From DASZHJ01 sp035938015 (GTDB lineage: Bacteria; Pseudomonadota; Alphaproteobacteria; ATCC43930; CGMCC-115725): DNA of 7,050 nt. Under the pieces are notes generated by a model. That model did not search any database, had not been told where the DNA came from, and saw nothing but the letters and a program-made list of their open reading frames with translations. The position numbers and the translations under genes are program-made. Positions 5,956-7,050 of this stretch are shown one piece after another (position 1 is the stretch's first letter; every line of letters begins with the position of its first letter). The DNA is taken from the NCBI GenBank assembly GCA_035938015.1, contig DASZHJ010000186.1, positions 1 through 7,050 of the forward strand, written 5' to 3'.

Positions 5956-7050
5956 AGGGCGTCGGGTCCTTGAAGCGGTTGAGCACGTTGGTGGTGAGGC
6001 GGAACAGGTTATTGTCGAAGCGGTTCCAGGCGAGTGAGCCCGCATAGGCGATCGAGCCGGTCGATAACACTGCGCCGCCCCCCGGCGTCTCGAAGAAGGT
6101 GATGTCGGCGTGGATGTCGGGATTGATCACGGCGTCGGTGGCGCCGTGGGGCGTCAGGACTTCCTCGGCCACCAGCTCGTAGGTGTTGGAGTGGTTCTCG
6201 CTGCGCGCGATCACCAGCGCGTGCGCCGGCGTGCCAAGGCGCGGATCGACGGCATCGATTTCGAGCCCGGCGGCGCCGCCCTGCAGCACGCCGAAATTGC
6301 CGATGAGCTCGTCGTCGACGCCCGCGAAGGCCCAGGCGACGCGCGGGTCGACGGCGGCCTTGGTGCGGCGGTAGTAGCTGCAGTGGTCGAAGCCCTGGCT
6401 GATGAAGCCGATACCGGCGAGCTTCTGCGGCGCGCGGCCGTTCCGGCGCCAGAGTCCGCCATACTCGCCGTCGAAGGCATGATAGGACTCGCCGGGCTCG
6501 GCGCCCCAGGCGCGCACGCCGCCCTCGGCCCGGCGCACCTCGATCACGCCAAGCCGCGTCGGATGATGCGCGATCTTCCAGTAGAAGCCGTTGCCGCCCA
6601 TGTACATGAACCGCCCGCCACGCCGGAGATAGGCCTCGAGGTTATCGAGCATCTCCACGCTGTCGTATTCGGGGTGACAGCCGGTCAGCACGACGCGGTA
6701 GGGCTTCAGGAGATCGAGCCCCTCGCGGTGCAGGTCCTCCTCGGTGATGACGTCATAGTCGCCGCCGAGCTTCTCCAGCCAATCGATGATGAAGAGGTCG
6801 AGGTTGAAGTTCCAGTGACGGCCGGTCGGCCGGAAGTTCTGCAGGGGGCGATGGCGGCTCGAATAGGCGACGCCGCTGCCGTCGGAATGGCGGTCGTAGG
6901 TCGAGAGCCCCATCTCCGGATGCTCGAGCAGCATCGCATCGATGGCATCCATCGCCATCAGGCGTCCGTGGTAGCGCTCGGTGACCAGCGAATGATAGCG
7001 GCCGCGGTTGTTGAGATAGACGGTATAGGTCGCGGTGGACGCCAGGAATG
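5939..7050 (-). CDS. N,N-dimethylformamidase large-subunit-like protein, C-terminal region (5' partial)
   Basis: The frame stays open to the right edge, so the N-terminal part lies outside the window. The internal ATG at 6956-6958 is not the start, because family-like sequence (ATYTVYLNNRGR) continues upstream of it. The visible 370 residues resemble the C-terminal domain of the N,N-dimethylformamidase large subunit, an amidase that hydrolyses dimethylformamide to dimethylamine and formate at a mononuclear iron held by two tyrosines and a glutamate. Candidate ligands are the tyrosine in STYDRHSDGSG (codon 6896-6898) and the glutamate in CHPEYDS (codon 6668-6670). The segment FMYMGGNGFYWKI follows, as in the family. 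Most homologues have no proven substrate, and the small subunit is not in the window. Its position beside two enolases and an amino-acid importer suggests an amide-cleaving step in the same catabolic cluster, which is inference. It converges with the plus-strand enolase. Confidence 0.78.
   Translation of the reverse strand, partial: FLASTATYTVYLNNRGRYHSLVTERYHGRLMAMDAIDAMLLEHPEMGLSTYDRHSDGSGVAYSSRHRPLQNFRPTGRHWNFNLDLFIIDWLEKLGGDYDVITEEDLHREGLDLLKPYRVVLTGCHPEYDSVEMLDNLEAYLRRGGRFMYMGGNGFYWKIAHHPTRLGVIEVRRAEGGVRAWGAEPGESYHAFDGEYGGLWRRNGRAPQKLAGIGFISQGFDHCSYYRRTKAAVDPRVAWAFAGVDDELIGNFGVLQGGAAGLEIDAVDPRLGTPAHALVIARSENHSNTYELVAEEVLTPHGATDAVINPDIHADITFFETPGGGAVLSTGSIAYAGSLAWNRFDNNLFRLTTNVLNRFKDPTPFTMPE

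Overview
This 7,050-base window is GC-rich, densely coding, single-contig bacterial DNA. Codons favour G or C at third positions and Shine-Dalgarno sites are clear. Gene content (a polar amino-acid ABC importer, two sugar-acid-type enolase-superfamily enzymes and a dimethylformamidase-like protein) suggests a soil or plant-associated Proteobacterium, most likely an alphaproteobacterium. That placement rests on composition and gene content only. No rRNA, tRNA, CRISPR array, insertion sequence or phage gene was seen.

Layout, left to right. The left edge cuts a plus-strand 2-oxoglutarate/Fe(II) oxygenase of the prolyl-hydroxylase type (to 427). It converges on a minus-strand GFA/CENP-V-type zinc protein (459-893), which has its own strong ribosome site and a candidate promoter. 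Next come three minus-strand genes, read right to left, for a complete polar amino-acid ABC importer. These are a periplasmic binding protein (2527-3387), a permease (1790-2473) and an ATPase (1002-1793). Permease and ATPase overlap by ATGA. A perfect 12-bp stem-loop lies between the binding-protein and permease genes.

Upstream of the importer and on the same strand is an enolase-superfamily enzyme of the mandelate racemase branch (3499-4680). It diverges across a 117-bp control region, with two inverted repeats, from a second, diverged enolase-superfamily enzyme on the plus strand (4798-5955). The tail of that gene overlaps by 17 bp the tail of a minus-strand gene. This last gene runs off the right edge (5939-7050) and resembles the C-terminal part of the N,N-dimethylformamidase large subunit.

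Taken together, 1002-7050 looks like an uptake-and-catabolism cluster. The importer would bring in a compound with an amino-acid-like head group, the amidase-like protein may cleave an amide, and the two enolase enzymes may dehydrate or isomerise the resulting carboxylate. The individual families are well supported. The pathway and substrate are inference. Both enolases keep the metal ligands and the His-Asp dyad but replace the second lysine of the usual K-x-K motif with glycine, in a shared KxGWGPFG segment. I found no clearly new type of genetic system. The main interest is the unassigned chemistry of this cluster.
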